The position numbers were made by a program, and so were the translations under genes. This document shows, piece by piece, positions 4,779 to 12,092 of a stretch of 12,092 nt of DNA. The stretch comes from an archaeon (GTDB lineage: Archaea; Thermoproteota; Bathyarchaeia; TCS64), in NCBI GenBank assembly GCA_020444005.1, contig JAHLLU010000026.1:1-12092 (forward strand), in the 5' to 3' direction. Positions within the stretch are counted from its first letter, which is position 1. Each line of letters starts with the position of its first letter. The notes under the pieces were generated by a model. That model ran no database searches, had not been told where the DNA came from, and saw only the letters and a program-made list of their open reading frames with translations.

Positions 4779-7700
4779 ATAGTGGGATGGTGAATTTGAA
4801 GGTTGACCCTTTATCCCTTCCATTTGATTCCACCCAAATTTTTCCTCCGTGAAGCTCGATTATACCATAGCATACACTTAACCCTAAACCTGAGCCATGA
4901 GTTACACCTTCAATATGGATGTCTGGGAATGGTTTGAAGAGCTTAGTCATATCATCAGGTGCTATACCTATTCCCTCGTCTGATACTGCAAAGACGATTT
5001 GATCTTTGTCCCTCGATATAATCAGCTTTATCTTACTACCCGCTTGAGAGTACTTGCTGGCATTCCCTACAAGGTTAACAAGCACTTGGTTCAAACGCAT
5101 GGTATCACACTTCATCTTTTTGACATCCTTGATTTCTATCTCAAGTGTCTGCTTTCGCTCTAACAATATGGGGTGGAGCTCAGACTCAAGTTGCTTTAAT
5201 ATATTGGAAAGTTTGCAATCCATGAGGTTGAGACTCATACGTCCAGACTCAATGCGCTGAATATCCAAGAGGTCGTCTGTGAGGTGTTCAAGACGATCCA
5301 CATTTCTATTTATTACCTCAAAGTATCTGAATACTTTATTGAGGTTTTTTTCGCCTAAAGCCTCCTCGATGAGTTCAGTGTACCCCTTAATGGAGGTTAT
5401 CGGTGTCCTGATTTCGTGGGTAGCTGTATTCATGAATTGGGATTTCAGGCGCTCCATCTCTGATAACTGTTCGAGCTTTAACTGATCCTCGATATGTCTA
5501 CGGGTTATCTCCTCTGCGACTTTTTGCGCTCTTTTGTATTCACTGATATCTCTTACCATCAAGAGAATAGATTCTGTTCTTCCATCACGTATAATGGGTG
5601 TAGATCTTACGAGAACAGGTACTAACTCTCCTAAATGATTACTCAAGGACAACTCATACTGGAAAGATGTGGTACTTTCTTCGATTCTTTTCTTTTGTCT
5701 TCTTCGAGCTTCCTCCATAAACTCTGGGAGAATCATCTCAGTTATATTGTGATTTCCAACACATTCCTTATCTACCCCTGTGAATCTCTCTGTGGCAGAG
5801 TTAAGGAACAAAATATTCCCGTCGATGTCATGCTCGATTATTAGATCAGGGGAGGTCTCAATGAGTTTTCTATAGCGTTCCTCGCTTAGTTTCAGTCTCT
5901 CTTCTGCGTTCACCCTGTCTGATATGTCTATTGTGGATAATCCTATGTTCTCGTTTACCTTGAATATATTAACAATAAGGTGTTTGTTCCTACCTTTATC
6001 ATCTTTAAATGAGTCGTAAATTGTCTCAGGTTCCCCTGATGAGAAGACCCTTCTATACGCACTGATTCTCTTCTCCTCTCGTTCTCCTCCATAGAGACCC
6101 ACAACGTTTTGACCAATCTCTACTATGGCTCCTTCAGGAGACATTCCACGTCTCGCCTCATTAATATAAAGCAGATTCAAATCAGGATCAAGCAGCTCGA
6201 AACCGTTTGTAGCTGATTCTAGAAACGCGTTAAGTAGATTTTCAGATTCTTGTCTTTGATTTATTAAACCAATAGCAGAGCCAACTTGTTTACTGAGAAT
6301 GCTTAGAATCTCTCTGTCCTCTTCACTGAACGCGTTCAGTTTCTCGCTTTCTAGGTTTAGTACGCCAATTACTTTATCATTAAACATCAAGGGAACAGCA
6401 AATTCGGATCTTAACTCAATGATACCTTGTGAAATGCCTTTAACATATAATGGCTCTTTTGAGGTATCTGGAATGTAAACTTCTTTTTTCTCTCGTACAA
6501 CTTTTGGTATTACTCCCGGACCATCGATTGTGGTTGTATACCCAAGAGGGATTTTCATTTCTATGCTTTTTTTGCCTAGATATTTTTCTTCCACTATGTT
6601 ATTTTCTACAGTGAAATATCCCACCAGTGCGATTCCTAGTATCTCGTTTATTATTCTAAACGTCTCTTGAATGATTTCGTCAATATTTTCCTTGCTGTGA
6701 AGTATACCTGCGTGTTCATTTAATAATCTGAGTTTTTCTTGATACTTTTTTTCTTTCTGAATATGTTGGATGCGTGTATATGCTAGTCCTGTGTGGATGC
6801 TTAGAAGCTTTACCAGTTCAACGACGTCTGGTGTAAATGCGTTTTCTAGTTTACTGTTGAGATTTATAACTCCGACCAGGTTGTCATCAATAATCACTGG
6901 CACTACTAATGATGATTTGTTGTGCGTATCGAGTATTTTTAAATAATCTGTTTCTTTTTCGACATCAGGAACATTCTGGATTTCTCTTGTTCTTATAGCT
7001 TTAGCGCTAATACCTTTTCCATCAATATCAATGATAATAGGCGGCTTTTCGTCTATTCTCTCGAAGATGATTTCATTATTTTTTATATACCCAAATGATA
7101 CTGAACCATAATAACCGACAAGTTCCTTCAATAGCTTATTCTGTATGTTAATAATTTCTTTGACTGAGTTGGCAGAGCTTAATTGTTGTGCGTTTTGGTG
7201 AAGCTGCTCAATTTTTTTCTCAAAATCAACTTTTTCTGTAATATCTCGGGCAATTACTAGAGAGGCGGGGGCTCCCTCCCATTCAACAATTGATGAGTTG
7301 TACTCAACGGTTCTTGTTGATCCATCTCTTCTGATGATCTTAACATTATATCTACTTGGAAGTTTTTTTCCTCTCCTTCTTTCCCTACCATATCTATACA
7401 TAAAATTTGAGTCTGGGTGAACAAACTGATCCCCCATATTATACAGTATCTCTTCAGGGTCATTTACCCCAAATAACTTCAAACCACTTGAGTTAATGAA
7501 TACAATTCCTGAATCATTTGAAATAAAGATAGGATCAATACTTCGATTAAATATTGTCCTATATCTTGTTTCAAGTCTGATTCGCTCCGATACGTCCCTG
7601 ATTATTGAGAAGCTTGTTACACCGGGATGTTTTATAGGGGTTGCTGATACTTCAATAGTCTTATTACCTTTTTTAGTCTTGATTTCCATAGTGAATAATT

Positions 7701-7923
7701 CAGGGATTCCTCGCAACCTATCCTCTACCCGTCTTTCTGACTCTTCTTTATCTAGTGTAAAATTAAATACTGATTTACCTACTAACCCATTTTCTTCGGC
7801 ATCGAAAATCTCAAGGGCGGTTTTATTAGCTTTTACTATAATATCTTCATTAAAATATAATACTCCATCTCTGTTATTGTTAAATAATGACTCATACGGA
7901 ATCATTTCTCCCTCTTTTTCCAA
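4777..7923 (-). CDS. Soluble PAS-PAS-GAF-GAF-PAS-PAS sensor histidine kinase
   Basis: The protein has 1048 residues. PAS domains lie at about 8-112, 120-235, 562-672 and 680-795. GAF domains lie at about 250-388 and 400-555. HisKA spans about 825-892 with the phospho-acceptor H836 in THEIRTP, and HATPase_c spans 935-1048 with N-box NLVGNASK (950-957), G1 DEGIG (982-986) and G2 HGSGLGLS (1009-1016). All kinase motifs are intact. There is no membrane segment, so it senses cytosolic signals, perhaps redox or small ligands. It has no receiver domain and no response regulator nearby, so the partner is unknown. The start is uncertain. TTG at 7923 has AAGAGGG seven bases upstream; ATG at 7905 would give a 1042-residue protein beginning just before the first PAS. 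The gene is more AT-rich than its neighbours, strongest in its N-terminal half (for example 28% GC in 6901-6960), which suggests a different history or recent acquisition. Confidence 0.93.
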   Translation of the reverse strand: MEKEGEMIPYESLFNNNRDGVLYFNEDIIVKANKTALEIFDAEENGLVGKSVFNFTLDKEESERRVEDRLRGIPELFTMEIKTKKGNKTIEVSATPIKHPGVTSFSIIRDVSERIRLETRYRTIFNRSIDPIFISNDSGIVFINSSGLKLFGVNDPEEILYNMGDQFVHPDSNFMYRYGRERRRGKKLPSRYNVKIIRRDGSTRTVEYNSSIVEWEGAPASLVIARDITEKVDFEKKIEQLHQNAQQLSSANSVKEIINIQNKLLKELVGYYGSVSFGYIKNNEIIFERIDEKPPIIIDIDGKGISAKAIRTREIQNVPDVEKETDYLKILDTHNKSSLVVPVIIDDNLVGVINLNSKLENAFTPDVVELVKLLSIHTGLAYTRIQHIQKEKKYQEKLRLLNEHAGILHSKENIDEIIQETFRIINEILGIALVGYFTVENNIVEEKYLGKKSIEMKIPLGYTTTIDGPGVIPKVVREKKEVYIPDTSKEPLYVKGISQGIIELRSEFAVPLMFNDKVIGVLNLESEKLNAFSEEDREILSILSKQVGSAIGLINQRQESENLLNAFLESATNGFELLDPDLNLLYINEARRGMSPEGAIVEIGQNVVGLYGGEREEKRISAYRRVFSSGEPETIYDSFKDDKGRNKHLIVNIFKVNENIGLSTIDISDRVNAEERLKLSEERYRKLIETSPDLIIEHDIDGNILFLNSATERFTGVDKECVGNHNITEMILPEFMEEARRRQKKRIEESTTSFQYELSLSNHLGELVPVLVRSTPIIRDGRTESILLMVRDISEYKRAQKVAEEITRRHIEDQLKLEQLSEMERLKSQFMNTATHEIRTPITSIKGYTELIEEALGEKNLNKVFRYFEVINRNVDRLEHLTDDLLDIQRIESGRMSLNLMDCKLSNILKQLESELHPILLERKQTLEIEIKDVKKMKCDTMRLNQVLVNLVGNASKYSQAGSKIKLIISRDKDQIVFAVSDEGIGIAPDDMTKLFKPFPDIHIEGVTHGSGLGLSVCYGIIELHGGKIWVESNGRDKGSTFKFTIPL

Positions 7924-7960
7924 AAGCGCGCCCTCTTAACATAATCCAAATAAGAAGTAG

Positions 7961-7970
7961 ATAATATTTA
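7961..7970 (-). promoter_or_regulatory. TATA-like promoter element for the histidine kinase
   Basis: On the minus strand it reads TAAATATTAT. A start about 25 bases downstream (near 7940) would leave a short leader containing the AAGAGGG ribosome site (7931-7937) ahead of the TTG at 7923. The whole 7924-8076 gap is AT-rich, so the assignment is tentative. Confidence 0.4.
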
Positions 7971-8076
7971 TTCACAAAGTAGTAATCAATGATGTAAATT
8001 TTTTTGAGCATAAACTAATTTAACTTGATAATTATCCATTTTAAGAAGGTTATAATTTGTAGTCGAATTATTATGC

Positions 8077-8850
8077 CTACAATAGTCGAGTTAGTTCAGT
8101 AACAAGACGCGGTAATGCTTCTCCCGCTGGACCAAAGATGTTAACATGACAATTATAACTGATGTGACTCTCTCTTATATTCACCTCAATAAGATTGCCT
8201 CCATTGCGTCTGACGATTAATGGAAGGTCTGCTGCAGGGGTAACTGTTGCACTTGTGCCCGCTACGATCATGCAGTCGCTTTTTTCTGCTTCTTCAAAGC
8301 ATCTGTTGAGTACTTTTGAGGGGATGGGTTCTCCGAACATTACTGTGTCTGTCTTGATTACGCCTCCGCAATGAGGGCAGTATGGTGGTATTGATTCTAC
8401 CTTGAACTCGTCACGATGCCACTTGGTATGACAATCAATGCATCTTAGGTAACGCCCGTTCCCATGTATCTCAAGCATATTTTTGCTTCCAGCAGCGAGA
8501 TGAAGATTGTCAATGTTCTGAGTTATCAGATACTGGAGTACTCCCATCTTCTCAAGTTCCGCTAAAGCTATGTGTCCATTATTCGGTTCACTGTTATGGA
8601 TACTGATACCAAACTCGCTCTTCGTCTCCAAGCGGCGCATCCAATAAGCTTCAGGATTACTTAGGAACCGTCTATAACCATCCATTGATGGCTCGCCTTT
8701 CTCTGTCCAAAGTCCTCCGGGTCCACGGAATGGTCTGATGCCACTTTCTACCGAAATTCCCGCTCCTGTTAGGCAGGTGACATATTCTGATGATTTGATG
8801 ATCTCAGCGGCTTCCTTGATGGCGTCCAGTGTTTGGGCGTCTAAAACCAT
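8077..8850 (-). CDS. sir2: Sir2-family NAD-dependent protein deacylase, class III-like
   Basis: This 257-residue single-domain sirtuin has every core motif: GAGIS (29-33), FRG (41-43), QNIDNLH (111-117), the catalytic H129 in HGN, a zinc site C137/C140 and C158/C161, FGE (172-174) and GTSATVTPA (198-206). It removes acyl groups from lysine using NAD, giving nicotinamide and O-acyl-ADP-ribose. Y69-x-x-R72, followed by a second Arg, aligns by eye with Y102/R105 of human SIRT5 and Y92/R95 of E. coli CobB. These residues bind the carboxylate of succinyl or malonyl lysine. The helper alanine of SIRT5 (FRGAGG) is proline here (FRGPGG). The gene begins 25 bases after the stop of the upstream etfA on the same strand with no clear SD of its own, so it is probably the last gene of the etfBA operon. 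Control of acylated metabolic enzymes is an inference from that context. Confidence 0.93.
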   Translation of the reverse strand: MVLDAQTLDAIKEAAEIIKSSEYVTCLTGAGISVESGIRPFRGPGGLWTEKGEPSMDGYRRFLSNPEAYWMRRLETKSEFGISIHNSEPNNGHIALAELEKMGVLQYLITQNIDNLHLAAGSKNMLEIHGNGRYLRCIDCHTKWHRDEFKVESIPPYCPHCGGVIKTDTVMFGEPIPSKVLNRCFEEAEKSDCMIVAGTSATVTPAADLPLIVRRNGGNLIEVNIRESHISYNCHVNIFGPAGEALPRLVTELTRLL

Positions 8851-8875
8851 AAATGAAAAAGGGAATTGGTATGGC

Positions 8876-9802
8876 TTAGGCTTTTTCCTTCAATGCCTTA
8901 ATCAAAGCAGGTAACACCTCATAGATGTCACCCACAAGACTGTAGTCACTGACTCCATGGATGCCTGCGCCTTCATCGTTGTTTATGCTGACGATAATCT
9001 TGCTATCCCTAATGCCTGCAACGTGCTGTATTTGCCCGCTGACACCACAAGTCATGTAGAGACTTGGCTTTACTTTCTTACCGCTAATGCCTACCCAGTC
9101 ATCCATCCAACCCAAGTCTGCGCTGATAGGACGAGTACACCCTATGGCTGCGCCACCAAGTGCTTCTGCTAACTCCTCAAGAATAGCTAAGTCCTCTTTG
9201 GCTTTGAAGCCTCTTCCAGCTGATACGATGATATCCGCGTTCTCAAGGTCTTGTGTGCCTTTTGGTTTTTCACGTGTCTCAAGTACCTTTACTTTGGGCT
9301 CGCTGGCTTCAAACTCAAGCTTGATTATTTCACCGGGTTTGTCCTGTGGCTCTAGTTTGTCAAAGCTTCTTGGCGCCGCTGTGATTATGGTAGGCTTGCT
9401 TGTGCTAGTCTCTTTTGCGATTGTAGAGCCTCCATAGGTTAATCGTTCGATGACAACCTCGCCGTCAATATAATCAACCTTGTTACACTCTGTCATGCAT
9501 CCAGCGTTCAAAGCAGCCGCAATTCTTGGAGCAAGCTCTTTTCCACGCTTTGTGGCACCCATCAGTATTAGCTCTGCGTCTGAAGCTTCAACAGCTTTCA
9601 ATAATGCTGCTCTATAGGATTCTAAGGTGAAGTCTCCTAGTTTTGCTTGTAGGATTTTGTCTGCTCCTTGTTTGATGTAATCTTCTGGGGTTTCTGAGGC
9701 TAGGCAATATACTTTTTTGCTCATTTTCTCAGCTAGTTCTGATGCTTTGGCTAGTAGCTGGTATGCTAGTTCACGGTCTTCTGAGAATACTAGGATGCTC
9801 AT
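8876..9802 (-). CDS. etfA: Electron transfer flavoprotein alpha subunit without ferredoxin domain (second copy)
   Basis: This 308-residue protein is a standard-length EtfA. Residues 1-160 form the N-terminal ETF domain, including LMGATKRGKELAPRIAAAL (80-98). Residues 185-308 form the FAD domain with IIVSAGRGF (191-199), GISGKKVKPSLY (238-249), GVSGQIQH (253-260) and LVGDIYEVLP (289-298). It carries electrons from flavin dehydrogenases, most likely acyl-CoA dehydrogenases given the neighbouring beta-oxidation gene. The FAD-site segment that reads INKDPEAPIF in the first EtfA of this window reads INNDEGAGIHG (273-283) here, so the normally conserved proline and phenylalanine are replaced. Its ATG overlaps the etfB stop as ATGA, and a purine-rich SD lies inside the etfB end. 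Sir2 follows after 25 bases. Confidence 0.92.
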   Translation of the reverse strand: MSILVFSEDRELAYQLLAKASELAEKMSKKVYCLASETPEDYIKQGADKILQAKLGDFTLESYRAALLKAVEASDAELILMGATKRGKELAPRIAAALNAGCMTECNKVDYIDGEVVIERLTYGGSTIAKETSTSKPTIITAAPRSFDKLEPQDKPGEIIKLEFEASEPKVKVLETREKPKGTQDLENADIIVSAGRGFKAKEDLAILEELAEALGGAAIGCTRPISADLGWMDDWVGISGKKVKPSLYMTCGVSGQIQHVAGIRDSKIIVSINNDEGAGIHGVSDYSLVGDIYEVLPALIKALKEKA

Positions 9803-10581
9803 ATGACTCCCTCCTCCTTGATGGCTGCTGCAAGCTTCGATGCCGCTTCCTCTATTGTATCTGCCTCGATCTTCACCTGTTTGCGTGTCATCTCGGGGGC
9901 TGTAACATCCTTGATTTTAACATAGCTCATCGCCTGCACTTCTTCAAGTGATAACCCTAGGTCTGCTAGACTCCATACTGTCTGAGGCTTTCTCTTTGCC
10001 TTCATAATATTCATGAGGCTGGGTATCCGTGGCTCATTGATCTCACGTACAACAGTAACAATCGCTGGTAATGGAGCCTCAACTATCTCCTCAAAATTGT
10101 CTAGGTCACGTACTGCTTTAACAGAACCCTCTGATAGCTCGTATTCCTTGACATAGGTAACCTGTGGGTGGTCCAGTAACTCGGCGAGTCTTGGTCCAAT
10201 CTGGCTACTCAGACTGTCCAACGTCATCTCACCGCTAATAATCACATCATACTCGCCGATCTCTCGTATGGCTGCCTCAAGCACGCGGCTTGTAGCATTA
10301 GTGTCTATACCCTTGACTCCAGCCTCGTTAATGATGTAAGCACCGTCAGCGCCCATGGCTAACGCTTCCAGCAAGGCTGTCTTTGTTTTATCATCACCCA
10401 TGGAGAGAACTATAACCTCTCCTCCAATCTTTCCCTTGGCTTGGATGGCTGCCTCCAAGGCACGTTTGTCAAGATCACTGATCTTTGTCTTGATTCCCTC
10501 TGTCTTCGGGTGTCTGGTCTCACGGTCGATAGTTATTTCCTTGAGGTCAGGAATGTCCTTCAACAGAACTAGTTGCCTCAT
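9799..10581 (-). CDS. etfB: Electron transfer flavoprotein beta subunit (second copy)
   Basis: This 260-residue EtfB has the normal length for the family. Visible motifs are ALEAAIQAK (41-49), EALAMGADGAYII (72-84), the nucleotide-loop segment SGEMTLDSLSSQIGPRLAE (116-134), APLPAIVTVVREINEPR (169-185) and NIMKAKRKP (191-199, the usual NIMKAKKK signature). It forms the heterodimer with the EtfA encoded immediately downstream. The ATG at 10581 is supported by the family N-terminus (a short strand then LKDIPD) and by a TATA-like box about 35 bases upstream. There is no SD, so the leader is probably very short. Unlike the first ETF pair, no ferredoxin domain or hydroxy-acid dehydrogenase accompanies it, and a divergent HAD-ECH fusion gene begins 102 bases away. 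Whether it bifurcates or acts as a one-electron carrier cannot be decided by eye. Confidence 0.92.
   Translation of the reverse strand: MRQLVLLKDIPDLKEITIDRETRHPKTEGIKTKISDLDKRALEAAIQAKGKIGGEVIVLSMGDDKTKTALLEALAMGADGAYIINEAGVKGIDTNATSRVLEAAIREIGEYDVIISGEMTLDSLSSQIGPRLAELLDHPQVTYVKEYELSEGSVKAVRDLDNFEEIVEAPLPAIVTVVREINEPRIPSLMNIMKAKRKPQTVWSLADLGLSLEEVQAMSYVKIKDVTAPEMTRKQVKIEADTIEEAASKLAAAIKEEGVI
9806..9819 (-). promoter_or_regulatory. Purine-rich Shine-Dalgarno for the second etfA
   Basis: On the minus strand AAGGAGGAGGGAGT lies within the last codons of etfB, 4 to 17 bases before the etfA ATG at 9802. Together with the ATGA overlap it points to translational coupling and roughly equal subunit output. 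Confidence 0.6.
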
Positions 10582-10610
10582 ATTATTTCTCGCGCGAAGA
10601 TAGTCTCCAA

Positions 10611-10620
10611 GATAATAATA
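10611..10620 (-). promoter_or_regulatory. TATA-like element for the etfBA-sir2 operon
   Basis: On the minus strand it reads TATTATTATC, with its centre 35 bases upstream of the etfB ATG, predicting a start near 10590. It lies in the 102-base gap shared with the divergent HAD-ECH gene, so the two transcripts may be controlled together. I found no convincing TATA box for the divergent gene. Confidence 0.4.
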
Positions 10621-10683
10621 GGTTTACCCCTGATAGTCGGAAAACAGATAAGCAGATTTCAACTCTATCGAGATTGAAACACA

Positions 10684-12092
10684 TTGCAACCTGATCAAAT
10701 AAAAAAAATAGCGGTACTTGGCGCCGGAGTCATGGGACACGGCATAGCACAAGTAGCTGCAACCGCTGGATACCATGTAACCGTCAGGGATATAGCGCAG
10801 GAATACCTCGACAACGGACTCAAGGGAATAACAAAGAGTCTCAGTAGAAGTGTCGAGCGTGAAAGAATATCCCAAGAAGAGATGGACCAGGTGCTCAGCA
10901 GAATCAAATTCACTACAGACCTCAAGGAAGCCGTGGGAGATGCACAGCTTGTGGTCGAAGCCATCCCAGAACGGATGGAGATCAAGCATATAGTCTGGAA
11001 AGAAGTAGACCAATATGCACCAAAAGACGCCATACTAGCCTCAAACACCAGTAGTCTCAGTATCACAGAGATCGCGTCAGTGGTCTCTAACCCTGAGCGA
11101 TTCATTGGCATGCACTTCTTCAATCCACCCGTCATAATGAAGCTAATTGAGGTCAACCAAGGCGATAAAACCAGTGAAGAGACCGTCCAGATGGTAATGG
11201 AGCTTAGCCGAAAGATGGGTAAGACCCCTGTATGGGTCAAGCGTGATGCACCGGGATTCATCGTAAACAGGATACTGATTACTTATCTGAACGAGGCAGC
11301 CAAACTACTCGATAAATACGAGATGGAGCAGATTGACGCTGCCATGCAGCACAAGGCAGGTATGCCCCTCGGACCATTTATGCTAAGTGACCTCATCGGC
11401 TTGGACATCGTATATGATATACTCAAGACATTCGAGGAACACCTAGGCGAGGAATACAAACCAGACCCAAGGATCGTTGAACTCTTTGAGTCAAAGAAAC
11501 TTGGACGCAAGACCGGAGAGGGCTTCTACAGCTACGCTGATCGCCCAAGTGTAACAGAAGACCAAGCAGAAGGTTTTGATGTAAAGTTACTCCTTGAACC
11601 CTTCGTTAAAGAAGCAGATAAGATACTAAAAGACGCTATTGCCACAGCAGAGGACATTGATACTGCCATAAAACTCGGTGGAAACATTCCACGTGGACCA
11701 TTCGAGATGAAAAAAGCTGGATTAGGTGAAGAGAAGCCAGTATTGATGGAGAAAAAGGATGGTGTGATGACAATCACCCTCAATAGACCATCAAAACTCA
11801 ACAGCATGACCCTAGAGATGCTCGGCTTAATCAGCGAGTACCTAGAAACTGCAGCGGAACCCGATGTTAAAGTAGTTGTTTTCAAAGGAGCCGGTGATAG
11901 AGCATTCTGTGCGGGCGCAGACATCAGCAAGTTCCCAGAGATGACCCCAGCTGAGGGCAGAGAAGTAAGCGAAACCGGTCATAAAGCATTCAAAAAGATA
12001 ATAGAACTATCTAAACCGACAGTAGCAGCAGTAAACGGGTACTGTCTGGGCGGTGGAAACGAGCTAACCCTCTACTGCGACTTCAGACTAGC
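10684..12092 (+). CDS. 3-hydroxyacyl-CoA dehydrogenase / enoyl-CoA hydratase fusion (3' end outside window)
   Basis: 469 codons are visible and the frame is still open at the right edge. Residues 8-290 are the dehydrogenase: Rossmann motif GAGVMGHGIA (13-22), NAD-ribose acid D36, SNTSSLSI (120-127), catalytic H144 in GMHFFNP, E156 and NRI (195-197). A second dehydrogenase-type helical segment spans about 300-345. The crotonase domain starts near 355, with oxyanion-hole AFCAGADI (407-414) and catalytic E460 in GGGNEL; the second catalytic glutamate would lie beyond the edge. It hydrates enoyl-CoA and oxidises the (S)-3-hydroxyacyl-CoA. The dehydrogenase-first order is the archaeal type (as in Metallosphaera Msed_0399, about 650 residues) and the reverse of bacterial FadB. 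The only possible start is the TTG at 10684: the frame has a TGA nine bases upstream (10675-10677) and no earlier ATG or GTG. It is divergent from the etfBA operon. Confidence 0.93.
   Translation, partial: MQPDQIKKIAVLGAGVMGHGIAQVAATAGYHVTVRDIAQEYLDNGLKGITKSLSRSVERERISQEEMDQVLSRIKFTTDLKEAVGDAQLVVEAIPERMEIKHIVWKEVDQYAPKDAILASNTSSLSITEIASVVSNPERFIGMHFFNPPVIMKLIEVNQGDKTSEETVQMVMELSRKMGKTPVWVKRDAPGFIVNRILITYLNEAAKLLDKYEMEQIDAAMQHKAGMPLGPFMLSDLIGLDIVYDILKTFEEHLGEEYKPDPRIVELFESKKLGRKTGEGFYSYADRPSVTEDQAEGFDVKLLLEPFVKEADKILKDAIATAEDIDTAIKLGGNIPRGPFEMKKAGLGEEKPVLMEKKDGVMTITLNRPSKLNSMTLEMLGLISEYLETAAEPDVKVVVFKGAGDRAFCAGADISKFPEMTPAEGREVSETGHKAFKKIIELSKPTVAAVNGYCLGGGNELTLYCDFRL

Noticed and set aside
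7999..8005. Oligo-T run in the kinase-sir2 gap as a terminator
   Set aside because: The Ts are on the plus strand while both flanking genes are on the minus strand, so it cannot terminate either of them.
8027..8036. Perfect ten-base palindrome GATAATTATC between the kinase and sir2 genes
   Set aside because: It sits in a very AT-rich 153-base gap, is short, and has no clear position relative to a promoter. Chance is the simplest reading.
10582..10683. Possible tRNA or small RNA in the divergent gap
   Set aside because: I could not fold a cloverleaf or find a conserved RNA motif. The gap is best read as promoter sequence.
1..12092. Mobile element, CRISPR array, toxin-antitoxin or defence system
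   Set aside because: There are no transposase or integrase motifs, no spaced direct repeats and no defence domains. All long frames are metabolic, chromatin, tRNA-quality or signalling genes.

Overview
This window looks like the chromosome of an archaeon. The strongest markers are an Alba chromatin protein and a free-standing archaeal-type threonyl-tRNA synthetase editing domain. TATA-like boxes sit at the usual distance for archaeal promoters, and one predicted transcript is leaderless. Good Shine-Dalgarno matches (e.g. AGGTGATC before the first etfA) show that leadered translation is used too. Two ETF systems, a fused archaeal-order hydroxyacyl-CoA dehydrogenase/enoyl-CoA hydratase and a large soluble PAS/GAF histidine kinase suggest a heterotrophic, probably anaerobic lineage that degrades fatty acids and hydroxy acids. 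An Asgard archaeon (for example Thorarchaeia-like) would fit, but that placement is inference from gene content. I see no mobile element, CRISPR array, tRNA or rRNA.

Layout. (1) 1-2796, plus strand: the tail of EtfB, then EtfA with an N-terminal two-cluster ferredoxin domain, then a GlcD/lactate-dehydrogenase-type FAD oxidoreductase. The genes abut or overlap. This is the arrangement of the electron-confurcating lactate dehydrogenase/Etf complexes. (2) 2793-3830, minus strand: an Alba protein fused to a C-terminal helix-hairpin-helix domain, followed by the stand-alone ThrRS editing domain. (3) 3981-4769, plus strand: a NodB-type polysaccharide deacetylase/imidase-like protein, divergent from alba. 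(4) 4777-7923, minus strand: a 1048-residue cytosolic histidine kinase (PAS-PAS-GAF-GAF-PAS-PAS-HisKA-HATPase). It has no receiver or regulator beside it and is visibly more AT-rich than its neighbours. (5) 8077-10581, minus strand: a second, ferredoxin-free etfB-etfA pair, followed by a Sir2 deacylase carrying the Tyr-x-x-Arg signature of class III (desuccinylase/demalonylase-like) sirtuins. (6) 10684 to the right edge, plus strand: an HAD-ECH beta-oxidation fusion enzyme, divergent from the second etf operon and cut by the window edge.

How they fit together. Two separate electron-transfer flavoprotein routes flank the window. One is ferredoxin-linked and tied to a 2-hydroxy-acid (probably lactate) dehydrogenase. 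The other is a plain EtfAB, probably receiving electrons from acyl-CoA dehydrogenases, with the next beta-oxidation enzyme transcribed divergently. A class III-like sirtuin behind the beta-oxidation EtfAB suggests removal of acyl-CoA-derived lysine acylations. Alba and information-processing genes lie between. The most unusual items are the Alba-HhH fusion with a palindrome over its predicted start site, the sirtuin in the ETF operon, and the single-domain trans-editing protein.
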